The position numbers and the translations under genes are program-made. A stretch of 64,000 bases of DNA from Mucilaginibacter aurantiaciroseus. GTDB lineage: Bacteria > Bacteroidota > Bacteroidia > Sphingobacteriales > Sphingobacteriaceae. The notes under the pieces were generated by a model. It worked only from the letters and a program-made list of their open reading frames with translations. It ran no database searches and had not been told where the DNA came from. Position 1 is the first letter of the stretch. Every line of letters begins with the position of its first letter. This document shows positions 52,823 through 61,848 of this stretch, in pieces. The stretch covers positions 310,001-374,000 of the forward strand of contig NZ_JAMXOF010000001.1 of assembly GCF_024055595.1 (NCBI RefSeq). Direction: 5' to 3'.

Positions 52823-53677
52823 TTATATGGCCGTTTTTAAGTCGTGTTGTGCCGCTTCCCAACCTATCATGGCTGTTTTACGGGTACTGCCCCAGTGGTA
52901 ATGTCCAAACTCACCTGTAGATTTTATAACCCTATGGCAAGGGATCAAAAACGCGACCGGATTAGCCCCAATAGCAGTCCCAACAGCCCTGCTTGCCGTA
53001 GGCATCTTCACCGTATTCGCCACAGTTGAATAAGTGTTCAATCCGCCCATCGGGATCTTCAGTAATGCTTCCCAAACTTTTAACTGAAAGTCTGTACCCT
53101 TTAAGTGAAGTTTGATGTTTGGTAGCTGCGACCAGTCTTTTTTAAATATGAACAAAGCGTTTTGCTGCGCGATGTCTACCACCTGGTAGTAACTTGCGTT
53201 TGGGAATTGCGCGTACAATTCGTTAAAGGCTTCTTCCTTATCATCTGCAAAAGCCATATAACATAATCCTTTTGGGGTTGATGCCACCAGGATATTACCA
53301 AATGGCGTTTCGGCATAGCTGAAGTTGATTGATAGAGCCTTGCCACCGTTTTTATACTCGGCAGGCGTCATCCCCTCGATGTTAACGAACAGGTCGTGCA
53401 GGCGGCCTGTGCCGGATAGGCCGGTTTCGAACGCGGCATCAAACAGGGTGGCTTGTTGTTCTTTGAGAATCCCTTTGGCGTAATCTAAACTCAGATATTG
53501 CAGGAATTTCTTGGGGCTGATGCCCGCCCAATCCGTAAACATCCGCTGGAAGTGGAAAGGGCTAAGGTTTACCTTTTCGGCAACTTCGTCAAGGTTGGGC
53601 TGGGCTTTAAAGTTTAGCTTTATGTAATCTATCGCCTCGGCAATACGCTCGTAATTAATGTTGTTTTGTGTTTCCAT
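52823..53677 (-). CDS. Ada-like AraC regulator fused to O6-methylguanine-DNA methyltransferase
   Basis: 284 residues from ATG 53677. The AraC-type helix-turn-helix is at about 10-107 (LDEVAEKVNLSPFHFQRMFT ... GMTPAEYKN). The methyltransferase linker and active domain are at about 118-275, with FQLKVWEALLKIPMGGLNTY, SRAVGTAIGANPVAFLIPCH and the acceptor Cys247 in PCHRV. It lacks the Ada N-terminal zinc domain, which is encoded separately as the third gene of the operon. It should remove methyl from O6-methylguanine and control the operon; the signal it reads is unclear without the triester sensor. Two bases separate it from the oxygenase gene. Confidence 0.88.
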   Translation of the reverse strand: METQNNINYERIAEAIDYIKLNFKAQPNLDEVAEKVNLSPFHFQRMFTDWAGISPKKFLQYLSLDYAKGILKEQQATLFDAAFETGLSGTGRLHDLFVNIEGMTPAEYKNGGKALSINFSYAETPFGNILVASTPKGLCYMAFADDKEEAFNELYAQFPNASYYQVVDIAQQNALFIFKKDWSQLPNIKLHLKGTDFQLKVWEALLKIPMGGLNTYSTVANTVKMPTASRAVGTAIGANPVAFLIPCHRVIKSTGEFGHYHWGSTRKTAMIGWEAAQHDLKTAI

Positions 53678-53767
53678 GATCGAATTATTTATAACACAAA
53701 AGTACCGTGGTGGCATAGGCATTAAAACCCGAAACTTGCGGAGTTATGCGGGTAACAAACAAACCCG

Positions 53768-53791
53768 TCATTGCTTAGTACTTCGCAATGA
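53768..53791. repeat. Short member of the TCATTGC repeat family
   Basis: TCATTGC (53768-53774) and GCAATGA (53785-53791) flank a 10-base loop, between the Ada operon and the PBP4 gene. It could also act as a terminator hairpin for the PBP4 transcript. Confidence 0.5.
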
Positions 53792-53846
53792 TGATTTTTC
53801 ATGAGCTTGTCTTGTCTCTTGATTATTATATCTTGAATCTATTCCC

Positions 53847-55262
53847 TCACTTCAACTCATTCAAAACCCTAAACATCTTCTCCCGTATCCCGCTGCCCGG
53901 GCCGTAGTAGTTGTTAACCATTATAGAAAAACAAAGCTGGCGGCCCTCATGCGTTTGAAAACCGGCGTATGCTTGTACGCTGTTGATGCTGCCGCTTTTC
54001 ATCTTCATATCGTTATACACGGGCAGGCTTTCGTAAAAGTCGTTAAACCAGGCGGCTGCCCGTGCCGATTGCAGGATGTGCGCCACGGTAGAAGTCGTTA
54101 TCCTATCCTCGGGAGAAAGGCCGCTGCCATCAAAGATGTTCATGGAGCGTTTATCAATGCCTTTTTGCTGCCAAAAATCTTTCATGGCATCTACACCATC
54201 ATTGGTAGATACCCCTTTGCCCACTTTGGAGGCGATAGTTGCCAGTAATTGCTCGGCATACAGGTTTACGCTTTTTTGGTTAAGCCAGTAAACTATCTTA
54301 CTTAATTCGGGCGATAGAATGGTGGTAATACTTTTTGTAGCGGTTGCAACGGTTTGGCCTTTATCTGCCAGCATTACCGATGAGGTTGGCTCAGCGCTAA
54401 TAGCGATGCCGATACGTTTAAGTGTATCACTCAGTCGCAGGGCTGCATCATAAGCAGGGTCGGGGATGGCGGCTCCAATGCGTTTCTTGGTTTGGTCTAT
54501 GGCATAAGTACCACGGACATACATCACTTTGCTGCCGTATGCGGGCAGGTAGGGGTAGGCCAGGTCGCCGGTTTTGGCGGCGCCGTTAGTTAGTTCGCTT
54601 TTATATTGCAGGTAATTGGTTTCGGGGTTGGTGCCGGCTATGCCTATGGTATTGCCCAAAGCGCCCGTGCGCAGTAAAATATCAAACTGATTTTCGCGCC
54701 AGCAAAGCCCGGCTATGCCCCCGCCGTAATAGGTGCCCAAATCCTGCCAGATCCATCCATCCGGTATCGACTGGCTTTTGAACGCGCCGTTATCACCAAT
54801 AACTCTTCCGTTAATTTTTTTGATACCTGCTTTTTTAAGCGCGGTAACCATGGTATTTAAAACCACACCCTCGCGGGTAGTAGCCCAGCGCCAGCTACCC
54901 AGGGTAGGGTCGCCGCCGCCTTTGATGATTATATCGCCGGTAAGAGTACCATCGGCACTGATAGTGCCTGTATAGCCTAATTGGGTTTGGTATTGAAAAT
55001 CCTTCCCCAAAACATTAAACGCGGTGATACTGGTAACCGTTTTTAAGGTAGAGCCGGGCGCCAAGCCCATATCCGGATTGGCGGCAAACACCACTTCGCC
55101 GGTTTTGGCATCAAGCACCGTTAACGATACCGATGCATAACGGCACTGGCTATCCTGTTGTAAACGGGTAAACGCTTTTTGTATATTTTGCTGCAGGGTT
55201 TGCGCACCTGCAATATTGGCTATAAATAAAAAACTAACTAACCACGTCCGTTTTATCCTCAT
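53847..55262 (-). CDS. dacB: D-alanyl-D-alanine carboxypeptidase/endopeptidase (PBP4 family)
   Basis: 471 residues. Signal peptide with AGAQ cut (about residue 21). It trims peptidoglycan cross-links in the periplasm. Peptidase S13 motifs: S-x-x-K at Ser71-Lys74 (PGSTLKTVTS), SGLSPEDRITT region with the second-motif Ser and following residues, and K-S-G at about 424 (KSGSINSVQAYAG). A central insertion (LLADKGQTVATATKSITTIL region) fits PBP4. The first 29 bases overlap the end of the upstream permease gene, so the two form one transcript. Confidence 0.92.
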   Translation of the reverse strand: MRIKRTWLVSFLFIANIAGAQTLQQNIQKAFTRLQQDSQCRYASVSLTVLDAKTGEVVFAANPDMGLAPGSTLKTVTSITAFNVLGKDFQYQTQLGYTGTISADGTLTGDIIIKGGGDPTLGSWRWATTREGVVLNTMVTALKKAGIKKINGRVIGDNGAFKSQSIPDGWIWQDLGTYYGGGIAGLCWRENQFDILLRTGALGNTIGIAGTNPETNYLQYKSELTNGAAKTGDLAYPYLPAYGSKVMYVRGTYAIDQTKKRIGAAIPDPAYDAALRLSDTLKRIGIAISAEPTSSVMLADKGQTVATATKSITTILSPELSKIVYWLNQKSVNLYAEQLLATIASKVGKGVSTNDGVDAMKDFWQQKGIDKRSMNIFDGSGLSPEDRITTSTVAHILQSARAAAWFNDFYESLPVYNDMKMKSGSINSVQAYAGFQTHEGRQLCFSIMVNNYYGPGSGIREKMFRVLNELK

Positions 55263-56685
55263 TAGTAACGTTGCGTTGTGATATATAATAAATAGGGATG
55301 CCTATCAGTACGATGATCAATCCCGGCCAGGTAAACTCTGGCTTGTAAATAATTAATAACGTACAAAATGCCAGTCCCATTATAATGTAAATGGCAGGTA
55401 GCACGGGGTAACCGAAAGCTTTGTAAGGTCTTTCGGCATCAGGCATTTTTTTGCGGAGGATGAAGATCCCGAAAATAGTAAGCACATAGAATAGCACTAC
55501 CACGAAAGAGATCATATCCAACAAGTCGCCGTATTTACCGCTAAGGCAAAGTATCGAAGCCACTACCGCCTGGATCCATAAACCAAACTCGGGTACGTCA
55601 TTTTTATTAAGTGTGCCCGTCCTTTTAAAGAACAAGCCGTCTTTAGCCATGGAATAATATACACGTGACCCCGCAAGGATCAAACCATTATTACAACCAA
55701 AGGTAGAGATCATGATCATCACCGCAATAACCAGTGCGCCTTTACTGCCGAAAATCACGTAAGAAGCTGCAACTGCTACACGGTCTTTATCGGCATTAAC
55801 AATATCATGCAGGGAAAGTACGCCGGTGTAAACTACGTTAGCAGATACGTAAATGATAGTCACGATCATGGTGCCGAAGAACAGGCTCAGCGCTACATCG
55901 CGTTTAGGGTTCTTCATTTCGCCGGCTATAAAGGTTACGTTATTCCAGGCATCGCTGCTGAAGATAGAACCTACCATGGCTATGGCGATAGCACCCAAAG
56001 CGGCACTCATGGTATAGTCGGTAGTTGTGCCATCTTTAGCCAGTTTGTGCATATCCCAGGCGTTGGTCCAGTTGGCTGTCCAGATCTCGCTTTTAAAGGC
56101 GATAAAACCAAAAATGATCAACCCGAATAAGCTTAAGAGTTTGGTAAGGGTAAAAGTAGTTTGGATAATCTTACCGCCCTTAACACCTTTTGTATTGATA
56201 TAAGTGAGGAATACGATTAAAACGATCGATACTAATTGAGCTGAACTTATTTTAAAAAAGCCGCCGTTTAGCACAATGTAATCCTCACTTACCAGATATT
56301 TTAAAGAGGCTGGCATTATGTAAGCGGTGAATTTAGAAAATGCCACACCCACAGCAGCTATCGTCCCGGTTTGGATCACCGCGAAAAAACTCCAGCCGTA
56401 TAAAAAAGCTATGAGTTTATTGTATGATTCTTTAAGGTAAATGTACTGGCCACCTGCTTTGGGGAACATGGCGCTTAGTTCGCCGTAGCTTAGAGCTGCG
56501 GTAAGCGTCATGAAACCGGTGATCAACCAAACGGCTATCAGCCAGCCGGCCGAGCCTACGTTGCGGGTAATATCTGCACTTACAATAAATATACCAGAAC
56601 CTATCATGGAACCCGCTACCAGCATGGTGCCGTCAAGCAGGCCTAATTCATGTTTTAACTTGGGCTGGGTAGTCTCGTTTGACAT
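55234..56685 (-). CDS. APC-superfamily amino acid permease
   Basis: 483 residues, twelve predicted membrane helices. It has the APC signature at helix 1 (LLDGTMLVAGSMIGSGIFIV), the amphipathic helix 6 region DAWNNVTFIAGEMKNPKRD, and helices 8-12 ending in PIYYISQRNVTNEDKTDVVS. The sequence is closest in pattern to bacterial LAT/serine-threonine exchanger members; the substrate is not clear. It is the first gene of a two-gene unit with dacB, which it overlaps by 29 bases. It starts about 150 bases from the divergent hppA. Confidence 0.85.
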   Translation of the reverse strand: MSNETTQPKLKHELGLLDGTMLVAGSMIGSGIFIVSADITRNVGSAGWLIAVWLITGFMTLTAALSYGELSAMFPKAGGQYIYLKESYNKLIAFLYGWSFFAVIQTGTIAAVGVAFSKFTAYIMPASLKYLVSEDYIVLNGGFFKISSAQLVSIVLIVFLTYINTKGVKGGKIIQTTFTLTKLLSLFGLIIFGFIAFKSEIWTANWTNAWDMHKLAKDGTTTDYTMSAALGAIAIAMVGSIFSSDAWNNVTFIAGEMKNPKRDVALSLFFGTMIVTIIYVSANVVYTGVLSLHDIVNADKDRVAVAASYVIFGSKGALVIAVMIMISTFGCNNGLILAGSRVYYSMAKDGLFFKRTGTLNKNDVPEFGLWIQAVVASILCLSGKYGDLLDMISFVVVLFYVLTIFGIFILRKKMPDAERPYKAFGYPVLPAIYIIMGLAFCTLLIIYKPEFTWPGLIIVLIGIPIYYISQRNVTNEDKTDVVS

Positions 56686-56832
56686 TAGGGTTTAGTTTAA
56701 AGTACTAAACTATTCAAAAACTTTAAATTGACAGGCTATTGTAAAGAAATTAATTTACTATTTTGCGGCAACCAAATTATAAACAGCGCGTTGCGCAAAG
56801 TATATAGCACACTTATAAACTAATTATACAAT

Positions 56833-59091
56833 ATGGATCTTTTGAACACTTACTTAATTTATTTGATTCCTGTTTTCGGCCTCGTAGGTATCATCGTGAT
56901 GGCGATAAAATCTGCATGGGTAACCAAACAGGAAACAGGCGATGCCTCTATGAACCAGCTTGCTGGCTATATTGCTGATGGGGCAATGGCCTTTTTACGC
57001 GCGGAATGGAAAGTATTAGGCTATTTTGTTGTTGTTGCGGGTTTACTACTTGCCTGGAGCGGTACAACAGTGGGTGACAAATCAAGCCCGGTTATCGCGG
57101 TATCATTTATTATCGGCGCTTTCCTGTCTGCTTTTGCAGGTTATTTGGGGATGCGCATCGCTACAAAATCAAACGTGCGCACTACACAGGCGGCTAAAAC
57201 AAGCCTGGCGCAAGCATTAAAAGTTTCGTTTACAGGCGGTACCGTTATGGGCTTGGGCGTGGCGGGTTTGGCTATTATTGGCTTAGGCTCGTTATTCATC
57301 GTGTTTTATACCATGTATGTTACCAGTAAAGGCGAAAGCGTTAATGGTGAGGCTATGGCCAAAGCGCTTGATGTATTGGCAGGCTTTTCGTTAGGTGCCG
57401 AGTCTATCGCGCTTTTCGCGCGTGTTGGCGGTGGTATTTATACCAAAGCTGCCGACGTAGGTGCAGATCTTGTAGGTAAAGTTGAAGCGGGCATCCCTGA
57501 GGATGACGTGCGTAACCCTGCAACCATTGCAGATAATGTGGGCGATAACGTAGGTGATGTTGCCGGTATGGGCGCCGACTTGTTCGGTTCATACGTGGCT
57601 ACAATGTTGGCTACCATGGTATTGGGCCGCGAGATGGTGGGCGTAAATGGGGGTGCAGTGAATGACCATTTCGGTGGTATTGGGCCAATTTTACTTCCAA
57701 TGGTAATTGCCGGATTAGGGCTTATCTTTTCTATCGTAGGCGCATCTTTAGTAAAGATCAAAAAAGAAACTGATAGTGTACAAACCGCTTTAAATATTGG
57801 TAACTGGGCTTCGATTTTACTTACCGCTGTCGCTACTTATTTTGTGGTGCAATGGATGCTGCCAGAAGGTACATTCCATATGGTGCGTGACGAAGTTTCA
57901 GCTGGTGTTACTAAACCAGGGATTATTCCATTCACTAAAAACGGTGTATTTGGTTCTATCCTGGTAGGTTTAGTGGTAGGTACGCTGATGTCTATCATTA
58001 CTGAATATTATACCGCTATGGGCAAACGCCCGGTGATGAGCATCATCAGGCAATCATCAACAGGGCATGCTACTAATATTATCGCGGGTTTAGCCGTGGG
58101 TATGGAATCTACCGTGTTGCCTATTTTGGTGTTAGCCGCAGGTATCTATGGTTCATACTTCTTCGCCGGTTTATACGGGGTGGCTATCGCCGCTGCCGGT
58201 ATGATGGCGACAACAGCTATGCAATTAGCTATCGACGCATTTGGCCCAATTGCGGATAACGCGGGTGGTATTGCCGAGATGAGCCGCTTACCTGAAGAGG
58301 TGCGTGGCCGTACAGATAATTTAGATGCCGTAGGTAACACTACAGCCGCAACCGGTAAGGGTTTTGCAATTGCTTCGGCGGCGTTAACCTCACTGGCCTT
58401 ATTCGCGGCGTTTGTGGGTGTTGCGGGTATCGAGCATATCGATATTTATAAAGCCAACGTATTGGCAGGTTTATTTGTGGGCGGGATGATCCCGTTCATC
58501 TTCTCGGCATTGTGTATCTCGGCGGTAGGCCGCGCGGCAATGGCTATGGTAGAAGAAGTTCGCCGCCAGTTCCGCGAAATTCCGGGCATTATGGAATACA
58601 AGGCTCGCCCCGAGTACGAAAAATGTGTGGAAATCTCTACCAAGGCATCTATCCGCGAGATGGTTGCACCGGGATTGATCGCTTTAATTACACCAATAGT
58701 GATTGGTTTCGCCTTCGGCCCCGAAGTATTGGGTGGTTTATTAGCGGGAGTTACCGTATCCGGGGTATTAATGGGGATTTTCCAAAGCAACGCAGGTGGT
58801 GCATGGGATAACGCTAAAAAATCATTTGAAAAAGGTGTGGAGATAAACGGCGAGATCTATTACAAAAAATCTGAACCGCATAAGGCATCAGTAACAGGTG
58901 ATACCGTTGGTGACCCGTTCAAAGATACCTCAGGCCCATCAATGAATATCCTCATCAAGTTGATGTCTATCGTTTCGTTGGTTATTGCGCCGCACTTAAA
59001 CACTGCCGATAACACCAATAAAATGATGCAGAAACAAGAGAAAGTACAATCGATGAATGTACACCAGATCCACGTAGATAAAAAGATCTAA
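56833..59091 (+). CDS. hppA: Membrane-bound pyrophosphatase (ion-pumping)
   Basis: 752 residues with about sixteen membrane helices. It hydrolyses pyrophosphate and pumps Na+ and/or H+ across the inner membrane. Motifs: the catalytic Asp/Lys cluster [20 protein letters not shown] with [20 protein letters not shown], a second set [20 protein letters not shown], and the late DNAKKSFE and [17 protein letters not shown]. In [12 protein letters not shown] the Ala (rather than Lys) after TTA marks a K+-dependent form, which is usually Na+-pumping. A polar tail of about 25 residues (from MMQKQEKVQ) follows the last helix. Confidence 0.95.
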   Translation: MDLLNTYLIYLIPVFGLVGIIVMAIKSAWVTKQETGDASMNQLAGYIADGAMAFLRAEWKVLGYFVVVAGLLLAWSGTTVGDKSSPVIAVSFIIGAFLSAFAGYLGMRIATKSNVRTTQAAKTSLAQALKVSFTGGTVMGLGVAGLAIIGLGSLFIVFYTMYVTSKGESVNGEAMAKALDVLAGFSLGAESIALFARVGGGIYTKAADVGADLVGKVEAGIPEDDVRNPATIADNVGDNVGDVAGMGADLFGSYVATMLATMVLGREMVGVNGGAVNDHFGGIGPILLPMVIAGLGLIFSIVGASLVKIKKETDSVQTALNIGNWASILLTAVATYFVVQWMLPEGTFHMVRDEVSAGVTKPGIIPFTKNGVFGSILVGLVVGTLMSIITEYYTAMGKRPVMSIIRQSSTGHATNIIAGLAVGMESTVLPILVLAAGIYGSYFFAGLYGVAIAAAGMMATTAMQLAIDAFGPIADNAGGIAEMSRLPEEVRGRTDNLDAVGNTTAATGKGFAIASAALTSLALFAAFVGVAGIEHIDIYKANVLAGLFVGGMIPFIFSALCISAVGRAAMAMVEEVRRQFREIPGIMEYKARPEYEKCVEISTKASIREMVAPGLIALITPIVIGFAFGPEVLGGLLAGVTVSGVLMGIFQSNAGGAWDNAKKSFEKGVEINGEIYYKKSEPHKASVTGDTVGDPFKDTSGPSMNILIKLMSIVSLVIAPHLNTADNTNKMMQKQEKVQSMNVHQIHVDKKI

Positions 59092-59113
59092 TCTGGATTT
59101 GATAAATAATAGG

Positions 59114-59144
59114 AAAACCCTTCGAGTTATCGGAGGGTTTTTTT
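59114..59144 (+). terminator. Terminator of hppA
   Basis: AAAACCCTTCGA (59114-59125), loop GTTA, TCGGAGGGTTTT (59130-59141, one wobble), then TTT, 22 bases after the stop. Confidence 0.85.
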
Positions 59145-59154
59145 GTAGTACGCC

Positions 59155-59267
59155 CATTCAAGCGTATAAGTTTGAATGTATATATGTGGTAAACGTCCAC
59201 GCTTGCGTTGCTGTGACGTAAGCGTGGACGCTTACATTTTTAATTGTTCAAGCGTGGACGCTTGAAC
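59155..59267. repeat. Cluster of related palindromes with core AAGCGTGGACGCTT
   Basis: Two perfect palindromes, arms GTAAGCGT/ACGCTTAC (59218-59235) and GTTCAAGCGT/ACGCTTGAAC (59246-59267), are joined by a reverse half-copy (CGTCCACGCTT, 59194-59204) and a degenerate copy (59156-59177). Up to four units lie within about 110 bases after the hppA terminator. Confidence 0.75.
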
Positions 59268-59281
59268 AGGCGGATGTCGTG

Positions 59282-59518
59282 CTATTGATTCTGAAATTTT
59301 TTTAAAATTACAATAGCTTTTTCCATGTCTTTATCAGATATCATTACTTTTACCGGGGCAACCCCGCCTGCAGATACTTGCCAGGGCGCAATAGTTCCCA
59401 TCAATCCATTTTCGATGAAAGATTCGATCCCCTCGTTTTCGAGCAGAAATTGAACTTGTGACGCGTCGTTAAAACTCCCGGCGTAAACTTGCATCATCGT
59501 ATCATTATTGGTAGCCAT
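59282..59518 (-). CDS. DUF2007-type small putative signalling protein
   Basis: 78 residues: MQVYAGSFNDASQVQFLLEN, then EGIESFIENGLMGTIAPWQV with SAGGVAPVKVMISDKDMEKA and the closing helix IVILKKFQNQ. This is the DUF2007 fold (a small alpha/beta domain sometimes called a putative signal transducing protein) of unknown ligand. It is cytoplasmic and stands alone. Its stop is 15 bases from the palindrome cluster. Confidence 0.85.
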   Translation of the reverse strand: MATNNDTMMQVYAGSFNDASQVQFLLENEGIESFIENGLMGTIAPWQVSAGGVAPVKVMISDKDMEKAIVILKKFQNQ

Positions 59519-59592
59519 AATTTGTGGTTTTAGTTGTAATTCAATATAACTAAAAAATATTTGGTTAATAGAAAAGGTTTATATTGGGGGTA

Positions 59593-59862
59593 ATGAAGAA
59601 ACCTATTGTCCGTTATATCCTCTACACCCTCTGCCTGTACCATCTTTACCTTTACCTGCCAGATCTCTTCGACCTGTTTAAGCTCGACATCCAGCCACCT
59701 ACTACAGATTACCTGATGTATTTTGATGCGGCGATGTTACTGATAGGAGGGATAGTGATTGGGGTTGTGTTGATAAGAATAGGCGGGAAGTTTAATAAGG
59801 TTTTAGGCGTAACTATGATATTGATGAACGTGGTATTGACACCCTGGTTTATTTTGCGGTGA
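59593..59862 (+). CDS. Small hypothetical membrane protein
   Basis: 89 residues from ATG 59593; a TTG three codons earlier is less likely. Three hydrophobic segments (IVRYILYTLCLYHLYLYL, MYFDAAMLLIGGIVIGVVLI, VLGVTMILMNVVLTPWFIL) and a basic loop (RIGGKFNK). No recognised family or neighbour with a related role. Confidence 0.55.
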   Translation: MKKPIVRYILYTLCLYHLYLYLPDLFDLFKLDIQPPTTDYLMYFDAAMLLIGGIVIGVVLIRIGGKFNKVLGVTMILMNVVLTPWFILR

Positions 59863-60255
59863 TAGCCGGGATAAACCCCAACGCGTCGTTGCGCGGTACG
59901 AAGCAATCGCTTTAGAACAATTGGACACTTTGCATATTCGACTTGCCTGAAGAGATTATTAATGTTTTAATTTTTATTTATGGAATTAATGAGCTCCCTA
60001 CGGTCGGTTGTTCACTTTGGTATCGTTCCTTGCAACAGCGGAATGAATTTGCTCGTTTTCTAACCTCTTAGTTTTTTCAACACCGAAAATTATCTAAACA
60101 AAATTTTACAGCAACCCACTCGCTATCACAACCTTTAATTTTGTGGAAAACAGCTATAGCCTTGTTACATTCTGCCCTTTAACTTTTCAATAAATTTAAG
60201 TACGTTTGGGAAAACTGATTTCAAGACTATTATAACTGATCTATTTAATTAAAAC
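59863..60255. other. Intergenic region with a dispersed-repeat arm and the permease promoter
   Basis: About 390 bases without a gene. At 59886-59910 lies a degenerate copy of the CATTGCGAGGTACGAAGCAATC repeat family. A promoter for the downstream permease is at 60178-60208. Nothing else recognised. Confidence 0.5.
60178..60208 (+). promoter_or_regulatory. Bacteroidota-type promoter for the APC permease
   Basis: TTTA (60178-60181, one mismatch to TTTG), a 19-bp spacer and TACGTTTG (60201-60208, full match). The predicted start near 60215 leaves a leader of about 40 bases. Confidence 0.6.
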
Positions 60256-61776
60256 ATGAAGGTATTTGTAAAAAAATCTATTGAACAGCTAACCTCTTCT
60301 GTAGATGCAGAAGGAAGCCTGAAGCGAACGCTTGGGGCGGGCAACCTTATTGCGTTGGGTATTGGTGCTATTATTGGTGCAGGTTTGTTCGTAAGAACGG
60401 CTGCTGCAGCAGGCGAGCACGCGGGCCCGGCGGTAACGTTATCATTTATAGTTGCGGCTATTGGTTGTGCTTTCGCGGGCCTTTGCTACGCAGAATTTGC
60501 TTCTATTATCCCTATTGCAGGTAGCGCGTACACTTACGCTTATGCTACCATGGGCGAAATTGTTGCCTGGGTTATTGGTTGGGCATTAATATTAGAATAC
60601 GCGCTTGGCGCGGCTACAGTATCCATCAGTTGGAGCGAGTACGTCAATAAGCTCCTCGGCGGGGCCATACCCTACGAGTGGTGCCACTCTCCGTTAGAAT
60701 CTGTAATGGTAAACGGGGCATCGGTACATGGTATCGCTAACCTTCCCGCATTATTGATCCTGTTGGTTTTATCGTTACTATTAATAAAAGGTACGCAAGA
60801 ATCTGCTACCGTAAACGGTATCATCGTTTTCATTAAGGTGGCTATCGTATTGGTATTCATCGTTATAGGCTGGCAATATGTTAACCCGGTTAATCATACA
60901 CCATACATGATCCCTGCTAACGCGCCGGATGTTTTATTGGCGAGTGGCAAAACGTACTCATACGCGCCGTTCTTTAATCACGGCTGGGGTGGTATCATTA
61001 GTGGTGCCGGTGTGGTTTTCTTTGCCTTTATTGGTTTTGATGCCGTATCTACCGCAGCGCAGGAAGCAAAAAACCCTAAACGCGATATGCCTATTGGTAT
61101 CTTGGGTTCGTTAGTGGTTTGTACTATCCTTTATATCTTATTCTCTTGGGTGTTAACTGGTGTTGCACCTTACCAGGATTTTATGAAATCTGGTAAAGAG
61201 GCTTCTGTAGCTTACGCCATAACCACTTACATGCACGGTTATGCATGGTTATCTACTTTGGTAACTGTTGCTATCCTTGCAGGTTTCTCATCCGTTATTT
61301 TGGTGATGCTAATGGGCCAGTCGAGGGTGTTTTACACCATGTCGATGGATGGTTTGCTGCCAAAAGTATTTTCAGATCTTCACCCCAAATTTCGCACTCC
61401 ATACAAAAGTAACATCATCCTGTTTGTTTTTGTGGGCTTGTTCGCGGCGTTTATTCCGGGTAGTGTTGCCGGCGATCTAACATCTATCGGTACGCTGTTT
61501 GCCTTTATATTGGTATGTGTTGGCGTAATGTTATTACGTAAAACCAACCCCGATCTGCCAAGGCCGTTTAAAACACCTTTAGTGCCATTGGTGCCTATTT
61601 TGGGTGTGATAGTTTGTGCCGGTATGATCGTAAGCTTACCTGGCGAGACACAGGTAAGTGCGCTTGTTTGGATGCTTGCCGGTTTGGTTATTTACTTTGG
61701 TTACAGCCGCAAACGCAGCAAACTGGGTAACATAGCAGACGTGCTTCCTACAGCATCAGATTTCGAAAAAAGGTAA
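60256..61776 (+). CDS. APC-superfamily (cationic amino acid transporter type) permease
   Basis: 506 residues and about twelve to thirteen membrane helices. It opens KRTLGAGNLIALGIGAIIGA (CAT-family start), has IIPIAGSAYTYAYATMGEIV and VVFFAFIGFDAVSTAAQEAK with NPKRDMPIGI (helix 6 signature). The C-terminal helices end with GYSRKRSKLGNIADVLPTAS. CAT-like members carry basic amino acids or polyamines, but the substrate is not proven. It has its own promoter and terminator, so it is monocistronic. Confidence 0.88.
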   Translation: MKVFVKKSIEQLTSSVDAEGSLKRTLGAGNLIALGIGAIIGAGLFVRTAAAAGEHAGPAVTLSFIVAAIGCAFAGLCYAEFASIIPIAGSAYTYAYATMGEIVAWVIGWALILEYALGAATVSISWSEYVNKLLGGAIPYEWCHSPLESVMVNGASVHGIANLPALLILLVLSLLLIKGTQESATVNGIIVFIKVAIVLVFIVIGWQYVNPVNHTPYMIPANAPDVLLASGKTYSYAPFFNHGWGGIISGAGVVFFAFIGFDAVSTAAQEAKNPKRDMPIGILGSLVVCTILYILFSWVLTGVAPYQDFMKSGKEASVAYAITTYMHGYAWLSTLVTVAILAGFSSVILVMLMGQSRVFYTMSMDGLLPKVFSDLHPKFRTPYKSNIILFVFVGLFAAFIPGSVAGDLTSIGTLFAFILVCVGVMLLRKTNPDLPRPFKTPLVPLVPILGVIVCAGMIVSLPGETQVSALVWMLAGLVIYFGYSRKRSKLGNIADVLPTASDFEKR

Positions 61777-61795
61777 TTTAAATTATTGCCATATT

Positions 61796-61825
61796 AAAAA
61801 GGTTCTGCAATTGCAGAACCTTTTT
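61796..61825 (+). terminator. Terminator of the APC permease gene
   Basis: A perfect 30-base palindrome: AAAAAGGTTCTGCAA followed by its reverse complement TTGCAGAACCTTTTT, 19 bases after the stop. Confidence 0.88.
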
Positions 61826-61848
61826 TGGTTTAAACCCTTTTGTAAGCA

